Source: Paragordius varius (lineage: Eukaryota; Nematomorpha). Taken from it: a DNA stretch of 64,000 bases. Numbering within the stretch: position 1 is the stretch's first letter; each line of letters starts with the position of its first letter. The notes beneath the pieces were generated by a model, which saw only the letters and a program-made list of their open reading frames with translations, was not told where the DNA came from and did not search any database. This document shows, one piece after another, positions 33,970 through 48,300 of the stretch. The translations under genes and the position numbers were made by a program. The stretch is from the NCBI GenBank assembly GCA_964247055.1, contig OZ176052.1, positions 7,688,001 to 7,752,000 of the forward strand, given 5' to 3'.

Positions 33970-36900
33970 ATTTACAATTCAAATCCAATTTTAAACAATA
34001 TAAATATCCCCTGAACAATTCAAATTCACCCTAAAATATATTATGTGTTTTTTTGAGATTAAACATTACCTATATTTTTTTAAAAAATTTGTTTTAAATT
34101 AAAATAATACCGAAAAAATAATAAACTATGCCATCAAGATATATTTCATAATAATAATAAAATATATTAGTTCGAAAACACATAAATTATTAGGGTAAAT
34201 TTGAATTTTTCAAGGGTGAATTTGAAGTGTAAATGGTATATATAAGCAGTAATATCTAGTATATTGTTATTAAATACTATGAACCGTTTACAATTTGCTA
34301 TTTATTATTATGGTTTAAATTATTAAACGGCCTTCAGTAAAGTACCGAAAAAACTATATTAATAGTTTGCAATATGGCTAAAAGAAAAATGACCTTTTTG
34401 TTTATCTTTCTCCTCGCTTTCTGTGATTTATGGCCATTAAAATAATATATATTTTTTGCTAGTTGTTTTTATAAACTACCTTACCTTAAATTGAATATTA
34501 ACTATGGCTATTTTAGGAAACTTTATGATGAATTTAATTTTATGTTTAACATATTAATTTTTACCTAAATCTTAATACTTAATGTAGTTTAATCTGTTGT
34601 AAAACATTATAACGTTAATTATTATGATAGTAATATATTTCTAAATTTCCATAGTTTTTCATAAAGTATTTATTTGATCATTGAATTGATAATTGTAATA
34701 CATTTGAATTAAAGTATTTCTTGCCAATCTTTTTATATTGTAAAACTATATATTACTAGGAACCAATAATTTTAGCCTTTGATATAGAAACTACTAAAGC
34801 CCCATTAAAATTTCCCGATGAAAATATCGATCAAATCATGATGATCTCCTATATGATAGATGGACAGGTTGAATTTTAATTTAATTTGCGAAAACATTTA
34901 TAAAATTCGGACAAAGAATAATTAATTTTATTGACATTTATAAATAATTTACATTTTTTAGGGTTATCTAATCACAAATCGTCAAATTGTTTCCAAAGAT
35001 ATTGATAATTTTGATTACAATCCAACGCCTGAATTTTCTGGTCATTTTAAAATATTTAACGAAGAAGATGAGGTTTATATTTTTAACATTAATATATTTA
35101 AATTATTATATAACATTAAATATATTTTTTGTTATTATAATTTTATAATAAAATCAAGAACATATTGCATGATAGTTTAATATTTTTGTCATATATTTAA
35201 CTCATTTTTGTGATATACAGTGTGATCAAATATACATTGCTGGTTTTTCATTAAATTTTGCCAGATAGCATTTTTAGTAACGGATTTAATTGTGTTCATA
35301 ATTAAAGAAAAAAGAAAGCGATAAATTATATTATTATATGCACCAACTTTCAACCAATAATGCATCTCTTGACTGTTAACATATACCATTTACAAATCAA
35401 ATTCACCCTTGAACAATTCAAATTCACACTAAAAATAATTTATCTGTTTTCGGGGTAATATCATCATTAATATGAAATATATTTTTACCACATAGTTTAT
35501 TATTTTTTCAAAATTATATTATTTAACAGAATTTTATATTTTGAGATAATTTTTAATCTTAAAAACACATAATTTATTTTGGGGTGAATTAGAATTGTTC
35601 GAGGGTGAATTTGAACTGTAAATGGATATCCGGTAATATTCAATAAATAAACTAACATTATTTATTTAGGCACACTCTTTATATAAACTATAATCTTTGC
35701 AGACGTGTATATTTATTATTGCTAATTTTTATACCAATTATTTTATTATTTTATAGTTTTTTTTGCCCTTAGATTGCACTTATAAATCGGTTCATAACAC
35801 ACATTCATGAAGTACAACCTAGTATTATAGTAACGTATAACGGTGATTTTTTTGATTGGCCTTTTGTTGTGGCCCGCGCACGCATTCATGGAATTGATGT
35901 TTTCAAAGTTTTGGGGTTTTCTGAGGATTCTCAAAAAAATTTCACCAGCCGTCCCTGCATCCATATGGATTGCCTTAAGTTAGTATAAATGATGTTTAAA
36001 TAATATAGTTTATTAAATTTAAAAAATTTAGAAAAAAAACTAATGAAAACCAAATTATAGTGTGTTCATGGCCAAAAAATTTTGAATTTATATATTTTTA
36101 AATTGTTGAATATTAAATTACACATTATGTGAAAACTTAAATGCTAATTTTTTGTTTAAAATTGGATGATGTAACAATTATATTAAATTTTTATTGACTT
36201 TGAATAATTATAATTTTAACTAGGCTATGTCCTTTTCCATTGCCCAAAAAAATATATTTTTTCACAGATTCAGATGAGGTATGTTAAATATGTGTTTTAT
36301 AATTTTTATAGATGGGTAAAGCGTGACAGTTATTTGCCAGTGGGAAGTCAAGGGTTGAAATCTGTTGCTAAAGTATGAATATTTTTATATTAATCAGTAC
36401 ATTTCCCAAAATTTCCCAAAAACCGTATTTACTGTAATGAAAATTATTTTTTGTTTCAATTTTAAAAAATTGGTTTTTTTTGTAAACCTTTTAGTTAAAA
36501 CTCAATTATCATCCCTCCGAATTGGATCCTGAACGCATGGTAGCGATGGCAGTTGAAAATCCGCAAGTTTTAGCAAGTTATTCTGTGTCAGATGCTTTGG
36601 CCACGTACTACCTTTATGTCAAATACATTCATTCCTTCATATTTTCCTTGTGTACCATAGTCCCTATGTGCCCTGATGATGTAATGATAATATTTAATAC
36701 AACTTAAATTTGGAAAATGTAGTATGATTAAATATACATTGCTGATAGTTTATAAAATATTGCCAGATATCATTTAAAGAAAAGAAAATATTACTAGTCA
36801 ATAGCAGTAAAAAGCGAAAAGATAAATATTGCCCAATAATATTGCTGTATGCTCCAAATGCTATCTGACAATAATAAATGAAAAACTAGCATTGTATACT

Positions 36901-39900
36901 TACTCATAATGTAATAATAATACGAATATTTTTTAAGATTCCTTATAATAGATGAAGAATGCCTGTTACTTTTTTTTATTTGTGTCAGGGTACATAAAGT
37001 TTTTAGCGGTTTTTTCTGAATAGTGCCTTTTCTGAAAAGCTGATCATTGCATACTTATCAGTTTAAGCTAATTAATTAATTAATGGGCGCTGTTTATTTT
37101 CACAACCTAAAGGCAGTGTGTATATTTGATTAATTAAGTGATTTATAATATTGGATGAAAAACGATCAGAATGTATTAATATTCAAGTTTAATTTAGGGA
37201 TCTTTAATACAAAATTACAAAAACATCTTAATATTGTGTTTTTAACATTACTTCCCAAATTATATATTTTATTTTTCAATCAAATAGTCTGTAAACAACA
37301 ATCATTTACTTGCAAGAAAAAAATTAATCAGTTTTTAACGTTCCCATAGGTGTTAAGGAAAGGCTCCGGGACTCTGTGTGAAACCTTGCTTATGGTTCAG
37401 GCATATCATGCTAACATAATTTTCCCAAACAAACATTTGGAATACGATAATTTGGATGAGGATGATACGGCTGCGCGTAATGAAGCTTCTGAAGAGTTAG
37501 AAGATAATACTGCTGAAATCAGAGGCCATCATAGCAACCAACAAGAAAATTTGGGACATCACAGTTGGACAAAAAGAAAAGTACACTATACTTTTTAAAA
37601 CAAATTTGTAACATCAAAACCCTAATTTGAAGATAGTTATTGCAAATTGTAGTGGGATGTTTGATATATGCGTTAGTGTTGATTCTATGCTTATTTAATT
37701 TGGGTACTAGAGTTTCAAATCAGAATATGTTGTTTATTTTAATATCTTTGACAATAAAAACCGTTATTTTAAAAATAAAAGATAATGGTTAGTTACACGT
37801 AATACAACTTCGCTACTGATTTTTAAATATTCTTAGATAATCGATAAGAGTTTAGGGAGACCAATCAAACAAAAATCTAGCATGAATACTGGCCCTAAGA
37901 ACAATAGTGCATCATCATTCAACAGGTATAAATTCACTAAAGATGGTTATGTACTTGAACAAGAAACTTATATTGGGGCCCATGTTGAAGCCATAGAGTC
38001 TGGTATATTTCGATGTGACATCCCTATGCCATTTAAATTGGTAATTAAGAAATGAGATAAATTTTTATTATAGTTGAATTTGGAATTATACAGAGAAAAC
38101 GTAAATATTAAAAGACAAATCTTTTTTATTAAAACCTTGCTATATACATATATATATTATTACCTATATAATTTCAATTTGGAAATATATTACTGATATA
38201 TTACTAATTAAGATCTATTTTCATTTTTTGCGACATAAAACGATGTGTTATATTAAGGTTTAAAAAATATTTTTTTAAAAAAATATGTTATTATCATTAT
38301 TTTTATAGGATTTGACTTTAAATGGCGGTGCACCTTTGAGGCGTTTTTCCAATCGTTTTATTATCTGACTAATATATATAAATAAAGCGTTTTGAGATCT
38401 TTTGTTATTGTATGTAATGTCTACCGGTGGCAGTTCAATCGAATAACTTTTCATCAGTTTAAGGATATGCGTGTCTTCGTCTTTCAACATGGCCTGCCCA
38501 TTGTGATTTGAGATTTCTTTCAACATTGTTGATGGAGTTGTGATTGAGTATATGGTATGGGTTTATAGTTTCGCTATAGCTAGACTTTGGGATGTGAGCA
38601 AAAAAATTGTTTTTACTAATTTGGATACATCGTATGTAAGTTTATATTTACATGTATTTAACATCGGTCAGGTTTTTGATTCTTATTTAAGGACAAGACC
38701 AATGGCTGTGGTTCAAATGGCACACTTAGTTTATAGTTTGACGAATTTATTATTATTTTTAACAAATGGTATTTTTTCCACAATTATGAAATACGATGTT
38801 TGATAACGTGTTTGATTCCACCTCCAGCTGATATCCTTCCTGAAAGTTAGTGCAATAAGTTCTCTTGGAATCGCATCAAAAGCTTCCATGTCAAGAATTG
38901 CATAGTGCAAAGATAGTTTTTTAATGTGTGTGTTTTGTTGTCTTAATGTGAAGATAGCGTCGATTGTACTTTTATTTGATTGGAACCCGCATTTCATTTC
39001 GTTTTAATGTATTTTGGGTAAGATATTAGAAAGTATTACTTTCAGTTATCGAACACATATCTTGCAACCCTATTTAATAATATAATAAAAGATGAAAAAA
39101 TACGGGCAGACTGGGAAAAAGCCGAGTTATACCCATATACAAAAAAGGTCACCCTCTCCGGCCCACATCCTATCGACCATTTAATTACTAGACCTCACGC
39201 CATGAAGTATATGAAAAACTAATACTCTCTCTAAAATGCGCTTTTCAATCAAATGAAACATTAAGAGAACAACAAAACTTGCACACATATAAAAATCACC
39301 TATATACTGTGCACTTCTAGACATGCCCAGAATAAAACCACACGGACTAAGTAAAAGCTTTTAAAAAATGTACTCCTGATGATGATTTTTATTAAAGTAT
39401 ATATGTCTTTTAATTTTTACATTTTGTCTGTATTAATTTATTTTTACTGTAATTTTGTTTAAATTTTTACCTTTGTAAACCAATTATTCTTTCACTTTTT
39501 CCTATTTTTTTCCTAATAATATAACAATTTAAATATATGGTTAAAGGAACAAACATATGTGGATTATTTGATTGCTAATGTTGGTAAAATAATTGCCAAT
39601 ACCATTGAGCAGGAAGAAGAAATTTCATTGACGCAAATCACTAATTTTTCCGAAGTAACAAATTTTCTTGTTTTACAAATTACATCATTAAGGCTATTAA
39701 ATTTATAACAATTAGGGAGAAGCTTTTCAATGTATATTTATTTTATATTTTCAAATATTATATTATAAATTTGATAACTATATATATTTAAAGGTTTGCG
39801 AACAAATTGAAACTCAATTGTACAAATTAAAGGGGCAAGAAAGCATAACTGAATGCCCAAAAATTTATCATTTGGATGTTGGGGCCATGTATCCAAACAT

Positions 39901-42900
39901 TATATTGACTAATCGTTTGCAAGTAATTTTTAATACGCGAAATTAACGGCATGCATTTATTTAATTTTAAAATTTTTGCAAGGAAAAAATGATTTTAATG
40001 AGACAAAATATCCCTAAATAAAAAATTTTGCATGGTGAAACGATTGTTAATACATTGTTGCGAAAAATTGTTGTGTAAACATATAAATATAACTTTATTC
40101 TTGTTATAGCCGTACGCCATTGTAAATGACATAATTTGTGCCAAATGTGCTTATAATGTCCCCGGCTCCGATTGTCAAAGACCGCTGGGTTGGAAATGGC
40201 GTGGTGAACACATGCCTATCAATAAAACTGAAGCACAACGTATCCTCCTGCAATTAGAAAATGAATCTTTTGTAGCAAAAAATGGTTATTTATTCTTGTT
40301 ATTAACTTCCAAAAGACAGTTTAGTTTGCCTAAAATTAGCCTAGCTCTTTTGACTATTTTATTAAATTTTACATGATTTTCCCAATTTATAAATGGCTTC
40401 TAGAATATAATGAGGGAAAACAACAAGGAACCATCAAATTACCGTTTCATAGATTACCTAAGGAGCAGAGACTTGCCATAGAAAAACAAAGATTAAAAGG
40501 TTTGATTATTTAATGTATTAGTGGTAAATTATAATTTCTTACTTAGTTTACAACAATTAAAATTATAAAGATAAAACAAAAAAAAGTGAAGGGCAAATAT
40601 TTTTTATGAAGAAAACTGTTTTTATCCTTAATTTTTTCTATAAAACCTATGTGGTTGGAATTGTGATATATATAAAATAAAATTGACCAATTTACATCTA
40701 TTCCTTTTTTTCACAACCCAGAACAATGTTATATTTATAAATATCAAGGTTTTGTAAAGTTAGCTTTTATTTTAACAAAATATTTATCTTTTGCTTGATG
40801 TGTTTTTGTCTTTATAATGTTAAATTCTCTTATATGTATATATAGATTACAGTAGACGTGCATACAAACGAATAAAGATTTCAAAAGAAGAGGAAAGGGT
40901 ATCCGTTACATGTCAGCGCGAAAATTCATTTTACATTGACACTATAAGGTATGATTTTAAAGTTTTTTGGAATATTTTATAATTAAAATAAAAATGGTAG
41001 GGCTATTACTACAATCCAAATAATTAAAGCTCAGACGTTTTTGAGTTTTACTTTAAAATGTACCACCATTTCCAAAATTAATCAATGGAACTGTTTTAGG
41101 TTTGACGAAGATTAGTAGATGATGCATGAGAAAACAAATAAATTAGACATCTTGAATTAAACTTTATGCATTTTAACCAATATGATATAACTAACATTTT
41201 TATTAATTAAATTGTATATAGAGCATTTCGAGACCGAAGATATGACTTTAAAAATTTAGTCAAATCTTGCAATAAAAAGTTGGCAGCTCTCAAATCAACC
41301 ACCGCTCATAACGATCCCATGCAAATCAATGATGGCAAATTCGAAAGCATTAAGGATATTGAAAATAAACGTTTGTTGTATGATAGTTTGCAATTAGCAC
41401 ATAAATGTATTTTGAATTCATTTTATGGGTATGTCATGCGCAAGGGAGCCCGTTGGTTTAGTATGGAAATGGCTGGTATAGTTTGTCTCATTGGCTCTAA
41501 CATCATTAAAGAAGCAAGAATTATCATTGAAAAAATTGGTATGAAACACCATATCTTTGAGATATAAAATTATATTTATAAATTTTTTGGAGGATAAATT
41601 ATTTTGTAGGGCGCCCATTGGAACTTGATACTGATGGTATTTGGTGTGCATTACCTTCCTCACTCCCTGAAAATTTTACATTTTCTACCAAAGATCCCAA
41701 GAAGCCTAAACTTGTGATTTCATTTATTGGTGCTTTGTTGAATCTTATGGTTTGGGTACGCAATCTTTCCTTAATATATTTTCCCAATTTATTTTATAAT
41801 GATAGTCAGTAGGATTAATAAGTATTATTTTATAATACAAAAGGAAAATTTCACAAATCATCAATACCAAGAGTTGATGGAAGGACAAGATAAACGATAC
41901 GTTAAACGATCGGAAAACTCCATTTTCTTTGAGGTGGATGGGCCATATTTTGCCATGATCCTACCTTCTGCTAAGGAAGAAGGGAAAAAGCTTAAAAAAC
42001 GGTTAATATTTGGTTAAATTATCTATTTTACACATTAAGTCACGTAAAATAATTACGTAGCGGGTTTCTCGGTTAATAAATCTGATTGCTTATAAATGCA
42101 GTAGCTTTTTCTAACCTGCAAACTAATGCCGACAATACAATGAGTTATAACCAGATAAATATCTAAAATCACCACTCAAAATGCTTTTATTACCGTTTAT
42201 GATGTAGATAATTTTAAAATTATTAATTTTTACATTTAAGTGCTATTTCCTTTTATTATATCACGTAATATACATTTATACATGGTTTTGGACAGAATAT
42301 TTTCAAAAGGCTTATAACAGTCATCAATACATTTATTGCTAAAACTGATCGATTTTTGATATTTAACCCAGTATATGATACTATCTCCTATATTTATATA
42401 GTTATGCGGTATTTAATATGGATCGAAGTTTAGCCGAACTCAAAGGCTTTGAGGTCAAACGACGTGGAGAGTTACCATTTCTTAAACAGTTTCAAAATAG
42501 CGTGTTTGAAGCTGTTCTTCGTGGTTCCACATTAGAAGATGCTTATAAAGCGCTTGGATCCGTGGCCGATTATTGGCTTGATTTCCTTTATTCCAAAGTA
42601 GAAATTTTATATTTTTAAAAATTTAGATTATTTTATATATAAAAGCGTAGTGATAGAAGGATTTTATAAATTATGCCTGTTTGTATATAAGAGTTATCTC
42701 TAAATTGCCCACTTTTTATTACTGTAAACCCTGGGGAGGTGAGTATAAGGTCCAATTATATATTTTAAGTTTTAACCTTTAATAAAAAGAAAAAAGTGAC
42801 AATTAAATATCTATATTATTAATAATCGGGAAAGGGTTTTATTAACTTTTTCACTTTAAGGGTTTCATTAATATGTTTTACTAAGACATTTTGTTTAGGG

Positions 42901-45317
42901 TGCAAACATGTCCGAAGAAGAAATATTTAATTTGGTTGCCGAGAATAAAAGCATGTCCAAACGCTTAGATGAATACGGTGACCAAAAGTCGACATCAATC
43001 AACACCGCTAAAAGATTAGCCGAAGTATATGGCTAATTATTTCATTTTATTATTACATAGTTTCAAATTCAATATATAGTATTGCGAAGCAAACAGAAAA
43101 CACATAAAATTATGATACAAACAAATATTTATGTTGTTTTCATCATTTTTGTTCTTGGTAGATTCGGTAGATTAAGCATTGGACTCGTACGACCATAAGT
43201 TTAGTTTGTGATGCTCTCAGTTTGGGACAGGGAGAGTAACTAGTGGTCCTACATAAATGGCTTCGCGACCGTATTTTTGACTCAAAAATCCAGCGGTCGC
43301 ATTCGAAAAATATAGGGGCCTTAATATTTTTTAGATTTAAACTTTGCATAAAACGCAACTACTATTTATTTCATCAATTTTACTAACATTTTGTAAGCAT
43401 ATTATTCAAATTGTGGAGTTTGTATTCATTTAATTTCCAATTTTTTTGCGGGCCGCACATAGTATCTCGGAGCGTCATATGCGGCCCGCTGGCCGTGTGC
43501 TGGACACCCTGGGTTTAAGCCTTCTTCATGTGTAATTAACACAAATTCTTATTCTCTAAATAAATAGACTATGAATGATAACTCTTATCCATCGTATCGT
43601 ATATTAGTTTTTGGGGGATAGCATAATCCGTGATTCCAAGGGTGGCCTTAACTGTTGTTACATCATGAGCCGGAAGCCTGAAGGTGCACCACTCAGTGAA
43701 CGTGCCGTGCCCTACGTTATTTTTCAAGCTGAAGAAAATGTAAAACGGCATTACCTACGGAAATGGCTTAAAATTGATAGCTTTGATGATAATGGACCAT
43801 ATATTGATACAAAAACGCGACGGGTAGATATTCGTGCCATACTTGATTGGGATTATTATTTGGAACGGATTGGGAGTGCTATACAAAAAATTATAACTAT
43901 CCCTGCCGCTCTACAACACGTAAGGATTTTTAGGATTTTACACAATTTAGTTAATGTACGCAAATTAGTATAGCCTTGTATGCAAAAAAATTTTTTTGAT
44001 TAAATAGCTTATGACCAACGAATTCATTTGTCGCAAAATATTTTTATTTGTTGACGACCTAGTTTTTGAAATTTTGAGGGATCAAAATAAGTGAAAATTA
44101 AGGATAATTAAAAAAATAATGATAAAATTTGAGATATTATGGTTTTTTTATGATTTTAGCAGATATTTACAATTTATAAATAGCCTAAAATCATAAAGTT
44201 TTTATAAAAATTCAGATCAAAAAATCGCGTTTTTCTATCATTGTACTAAAAAAACGAAAAGTTTTTTATAAAACTATATTAAATTTTTTTTAAAATTATT
44301 TCTAGCTAAACTCACTATAAAAATATTAACATTCATATTTTATTCAGTAAAAAAAACTTTATATGTAATTAAAACTAAAAAATTATTGTTTTATTTTTCA
44401 TTTTTTTGTCATCTCGTTTATTTTAGTTTTATTTTGATATATAAGTTTTTTTACTGAATAAAATATGAATGATAAGATTTTAATAGGGTAGCTAGTTGAT
44501 AATTAAAAAAAATTATTTTAATATAGTTTCATAAAAAAATTTTGTCTTTTTAGTACGTTAATAGAAATACGCGATTTTTTTATCTGAATTATAAAAACCC
44601 TAACTATATAATTTTAGGATATCTATTAATTGTGATTATCTGCTAAAATGATAGTAAACCATTCTCAGTTCTATTATATTTTTTTAATTATCCTTAATTT
44701 TCACTCTTTGCCCAATTATGATTTTCTCTCATTATTTCAAAAACTAGGTCGTCAACATAAAATATTTTTCGGCAAATGAATTCGCTGGTCATGAGCTATC
44801 TCATAAAAAAAAATTTTGTTAAAAAAATTAACCCTCTTTTTTGCACACAGTGTAATATTTAAATAAGCGAAACTCATTCTTGATAAACGGGTGTTATATT
44901 TTAAATCTAAACATGAAAAATGTCACAAATATAAATAGGTAAATAATATTAGTAATTATTTGTTACTGCGACATTTATACATTGGCATTTTCCCCACCAA
45001 CAATTAAATATTAATAAAATTTATAAAACCAATTAGTCTATACCCAAAAATGCTTTAAATTTGAACACATTTTTAGATAAAAAATCCTGTACCTCGTGTC
45101 TCTCATCCAGATTGGTTGCATCGTAAGCTAATGTCCATTACTGATGTCTACAAACAAAAGAAAATTAATAACATGTTCATTTCGAAGCCCAATATAAACG
45201 GTTGTGTTAATGGGGTTAGAGATATGGAAGATTTAACCAATAATGTTGGCGATACTATGGATGGTAAATAATTTTTGGATTTTATGTTACTTTATATATT
45301 AGACAATGATCAAATCT

Positions 45318-45351
<34 letters not shown>

Positions 45352-48300
45352 TGGACCCTCGCGTCGCCTATAATGATTTCTTTTATGGGACAAATAACTC
45401 ATGGTCCGCATACAGACCCTTTCCTGAAAAAAATAAGATCAAACATTTATTAAATATAATTTAATAAAATATAGTAAAATAAATAATTAATTTTATTGTT
45501 GGCTCATTAGAAGCGCCCCGTCCAAACTAACTAGTAATTCTATGGAAGGCTAGCTAAACTTTAAACGGTTATAACTTAAAAAATTAGTGGTTACATAAAC
45601 TTTGGAAAAGGTAAGAATGATCAGCATAAGCTTAATTTATAGCCAATGTTAATTTTTTTAATTTTATCATAAAGATGGTCCATTGTACCTAAAATTTATT
45701 AACTAAAAAGTATTAAATACATTACATCCTATGTTGCTAGGTCATCCAAAACGAGTCGAAAATCAAAGACCATGGATTGATATCTTGGGCCCCGCCCCTA
45801 AACTCTATTTTAGTGGTAACAAGGTACGAACAATTTATATCTATTATTTTGCCAAAATTATAATTTGAAATATTATCAAATTGTATGATAGAATAATTAT
45901 GAAGAATGGCTAAATTATCATAAATCAAAGTGGAGATTACAATTAGCATTTAGGCGTAAACGTTTAAGCAACAGTAATTCTGATCGCATTGCCCTTATAC
46001 CAAACTCTATTAATGACGGCGTTAAAGGCAAAAAGAATCAAACCAATCTGATGGCAATGCTCAAGACTGCTGCTCACAAAGAAAATGAAAGGCTCTTTAA
46101 TTATCCGTGGCATGTTTTACAGGTTTTGTTTAATTTACCGGTTATTATATGACATACATTATTTCAAATGATATTTTTTCTAGCAAAAATACATATACAG
46201 ATTACCCATTTTCCCCACATAATAAGTTTGTTTTTGATAAACAATGCCTATTTCATAATTAGTTTATGCTGATATCAACCTTTTTGAAAAGTTTAAAGTT
46301 GAAAAAACCTTCTCACAAACAAACCTACTGGTTTGTTGGTGATGAAAACGCAGGCAAAAATAATAAAAAATGTTAGATACATCTGTCAAATATTATTAAT
46401 CATTATGTAATATAATTTATTATATTAAGGGTCATGATGCAAATAATGTCCCTCTAAGATCTTAAATTATGCAGTTGTCCCTAACAATGTATAAATTTAC
46501 AACTTATATTTAAATGAAATATCTTTAGGACTTAATCGAAATACTTACTTTTTTGATGTATGCCATTATAGGTAATACCTACCCTTGATGCTGGAATCTA
46601 TAAAGTTTGGGCCATTTTAGATGATTGCTTAAAATGTTTGCGTGTTCGCATACCCCGAATATTTTACGTGAATCAGTACGGATTAAAGACTGAACCCAAA
46701 CATGCCAGTGATTTGGTTTGTTGGGAAAAGGTTAATGGATTAACTTTACCTCGTGGGACAGTTTTGCACAATCTTTACCGTTACACAGTATCGGAACAAG
46801 TTTTTCAGGTTTAATATGATGATATAATTGAAGTTTAAACGGGTTTTTTTATTTTCACTAAAGAATGTTTTTTTATTAAAAAATTTAAATTATAATGTTA
46901 CATCGATATTGATAATAACTAAATTAAATTTTACCCATATAAAAAATTTGGTTTACATGTATAGATTATAATCAAATATTCAACTGCATGTCAAATTTAA
47001 ACATTAACTTAAGCGCGCCTTCACATAAAATAAAATTTTCGTAGACTAGTGTGTTTCTATCTATGTCGTCTAAATAAATTTTTGGAAATATAATGTATTT
47101 TTGCTTAATTCAGAAACTGAAATATAGCCTTGAAATGGACATGTGTTCTGCCAACATTGAAGGGTTATACGAAACTAATGTTCCACTTCATTTTCAAATG
47201 TATTCTGAATTAGGGTGTATGTGGCAACTTACATTTCCATATGCTAAAAAGGGCTCTTTCAAAAACAATAAATGTAAGTATTTTTTCTGTACTTGTATAA
47301 TTTTTTCATACATACAGTAAAAATCGAAAGTATACAGATAAAACCTCATAACTAAAAGACAAATATTCAAATCATACTTTTTGGACCTTGATTTTTTTAT
47401 TTAACCTATCGTTTTGGATTAAATAAGGAATAAAGATGTAAATTGGTCCCACAGTCACTCATGTATATATATATTGTAATATAGTTTATGCAAGGAAAAA
47501 TCAAAGTATATAAAAAAGTAAGGTTGTTTTTTTAAAAAAAAGTTTTTCATTATATGCTTACGTTTTATCTATATTTCTATTTTTACTGTAATAATTATTT
47601 CTTACCATTTATTTAGACAACATTAACACATTGAATAACCCTAATCACATTTTTGATTTCGGCGATCTTAAACGATCCGATAATGCCAAGCATAAAAATA
47701 ACCCGATAAAAAAATATTTGCCACCAAAGAGTGTTAAATACCTGTACCTTTATTACCGTGATATGACTAATTATGAAAGTAATCGACAAAAATTGCAAAA
47801 CATGACTCATAATGATGGACAGGAAAAACAACAATCAAATGCAGTAACGAAAGAATTTTGGGCCTTAGCACTTCCACATGATAAAAAAATTTATTTGTAC
47901 ATATATGATAAAAACTGGAAAACGAATACGGCATTAAATAATTCTAACATAACATCAACTCACATACACTTACGAGAGGAGGACGCCAAGAAAATATATG
48001 ACATGGAACGAAAGGTTAGCTTTTAAATTCCGAGTAAAAAGAAGAAATACATATTTAATGTGACCTTATTTATGATCATGTTTCGCAGCTAATAGACTTT
48101 TCAATTTTTTATAGGGGACTATTATTGTAAGTTGATATGTTTCTGGCAAAATGATATTTTTACTTTTTTTATTATACACAATGGCATAAAACGGTTCTTA
48201 TTTTAACATTTATATAAATATTATTTTGAAATTTAATTTATTATTTTATTAATTATCTTAACTCTAATAGTGTGTTCGTAAATGTTTCATATAATATCCA

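Noticed and set aside
36223-36278. Possible POLE micro-exon (AG before gctatgtcc, GT after gatgag)
   Set aside because: It has splice-like ends and an open frame, but including it breaks the phase with the following exon (36312) and no equivalent residues exist between CLK and WVKRDSY in the family.
40540-40845. POLE intron 15 looks weakly palindromic ('aaagataaaac' and 'gtctttata')
   Set aside because: Too diverged, without clear termini or TA duplication, to call as a MITE.
40846-40855. Apparent loss of a POLE Fe-S ligand (DYSRRAY where human has DYCRKAY)
   Set aside because: The family's fourth ligand is the Cys in CQREN, which is present at residue 807; yeast also has Ser at the first site, so nothing is missing.
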